DNA from: Synechococcus sp. CCY 0621
Lineage (GTDB): Bacteria > Cyanobacteriota > Cyanobacteriia > PCC-6307 > Cyanobiaceae
DNA length: 64,000 nucleotides
Assembly (NCBI RefSeq): GCF_019038465.1
Contig: NZ_JAFKRH010000031.1
Location: forward strand, 186,001-250,000
Direction of reading: 5' to 3'
This document shows, piece by piece, positions 63,266-64,000 of the stretch (positions are counted from its first letter, which is position 1; each line of letters opens with the position of its first letter). The notes beneath the pieces were generated by a model that saw only the letters and a program-made list of their open reading frames with translations, was not told where the DNA came from and ran no database searches. The translations under genes and the position numbers were made by a program.

Positions 63266-64000
63266 ATGGCCTCCAAGCTGCCCCTGAGCGAAACGGTGGC
63301 CATGGCGTTGCTGACGCTGCGTTCGAATCGCCTGCGCAGCCTGCTCACCATGCTGGGCATCGTCATCGGCAACGCCTCGGTGATCACCCTGGTGGGCGTC
63401 GGCCGGGGCGCCCAGAACCTGGCCGAGAGCCAGCTCAGCACCCTGGGCGCCAACGTGCTGTTTGTGGTGCCCGGCAACAATGACACGCGGCGCCAGGGGA
63501 TCGAGATGCCCCGCACCCTGGTGCTGGAGGACGCCAAGGCCATCGCCGAGCAGGTGCCAAGTGTGCGCCGGGTCGCCCCCCAGATCACCCTCAATGAGGT
63601 GGCCCAGGCCGGTGGTTTCAGCTCCTCGGTATCGGTGTCGGGCGTGACGCCCGAGTTCCTGCCGGTGCGCAGCTTTGAGGTGGCCAGGGGCCGCTTCATC
63701 GACCAGCGTGACGTGCAGGGGGCCCGCAACGTGGTGGTGATCGGCCCTGACCTGCAGGAAAAGCTGATGCCCACCGGCGAAGCCCTGGGGCGCCAGCTGC
63801 GCATCCGCGACAAGTCGTTCGAAGTGATCGGCGTACTGGCACCGAAGGGCGCCGTGTTCGGATCCAACCAGGACGAGAACGCCTACATCCCGCTCACCAC
63901 CATGGTGAGCCAGCTGAGTGGGCGTGATCCCACCTTCGGCATCAGCCTCACGTTCATCAGCGTGGAAGCCCGCGACGAAGCCAGCACCGGAGCTGCAGCC
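63266..64000 (+). CDS. MacB/FtsX-type ABC transporter permease (N-terminal part)
   Basis: 245 residues are visible and the frame runs off the window. The N-terminus ALLTLRSNRLRSLLTMLGIV and IGNASVITLVGVGRGAQNLA followed by a periplasmic MacB_PCD-like domain (LGANVLFVVPGNNDTRRQG, RSFEVARGRFIDQRDVQGAR) is typical of MacB-like permeases in lipoprotein or efflux transporters. The start is ATG at 63266, 27 bp after pyk. Confidence 0.88.
   Translation, partial: MASKLPLSETVAMALLTLRSNRLRSLLTMLGIVIGNASVITLVGVGRGAQNLAESQLSTLGANVLFVVPGNNDTRRQGIEMPRTLVLEDAKAIAEQVPSVRRVAPQITLNEVAQAGGFSSSVSVSGVTPEFLPVRSFEVARGRFIDQRDVQGARNVVVIGPDLQEKLMPTGEALGRQLRIRDKSFEVIGVLAPKGAVFGSNQDENAYIPLTTMVSQLSGRDPTFGISLTFISVEARDEASTGAAA

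Overview
The window reads as a chromosomal segment of a GC-rich alpha-cyanobacterium of the Cyanobium/Synechococcus type (inference). The evidence is a set of cyanobacterial hallmark genes (psaK, ycf35, a cyanobacterial-type hfq, a dnaK1-like dnaK, bifunctional ribBA, DUF1995, DUF3110, DUF3593, DUF2499, DUF4330), very high GC at third codon positions, and tight gene packing with many 4-bp ATGA/GTGA overlaps. About 58 protein genes and one tRNA are supported. No insertion sequence, prophage, rRNA or CRISPR array was seen.

Layout. 1-5.2 kb: end of a coiled-coil protein, then a minus-strand operon dapF - cysteine desulfurase - DUF1995 - DUF4330 - dacB. 5.3-8.2 kb: hfq and leuS. 8.2-11.8 kb: pgi and the glutathione-dependent formaldehyde oxidation pair. 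11.9-15.8 kb: a transglycosylase-like protein, an amidase, an M61 peptidase and ycf35. 15.8-19.3 kb: purN, argC, ribBA.

19.4-32.3 kb is the accessory region: a type I secretion locus. The minus-strand operon is ordered giant beta-strand-repeat protein, RTX-like protein, parvulin-like protein, ABC exporter with degenerate cNMP-binding and C39-like N-terminal domains, HlyD adaptor. A second RTX-like gene converges on it with 3 bp between the stop codons. The operon is headed by a 709-bp intergenic region, the only long one in the window, part of which is AT-richer and contains several palindromes. This is the best candidate for an undescribed system: two or three structurally odd surface proteins encoded with their own foldase and exporter.

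33-42 kb: cyclophilin, mtnP, murQ, DUF3110, dnaJ/dnaK1, then pstC-pstA-pstB behind a Pho-box-like direct repeat, and tRNA-Ser(GGA). 42-51 kb: [2Fe-2S] ferredoxin, an inositol-monophosphatase-family protein, hisZ, a bacterial-type ferredoxin, htpG, and a complete four-gene sugar/compatible-solute ABC importer. 51-64 kb: rpmB, a Tat-signal peroxiredoxin and a metallophosphoesterase, csaB, DUF2499-DUF3593-psaK, an FAD oxidoreductase with dxs, ilvA, scpB, a YGGT protein, a secreted hypothetical, a MazG-like pyrophosphohydrolase, pyk, and the start of a MacB-type permease gene.

Most of the window is housekeeping: cell wall (dapF, dacB, amidase, murQ, csaB), phosphate uptake, chaperones, cofactors and central metabolism. 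The secretion locus stands apart by its repetitive low-complexity products and its unusual gene order.
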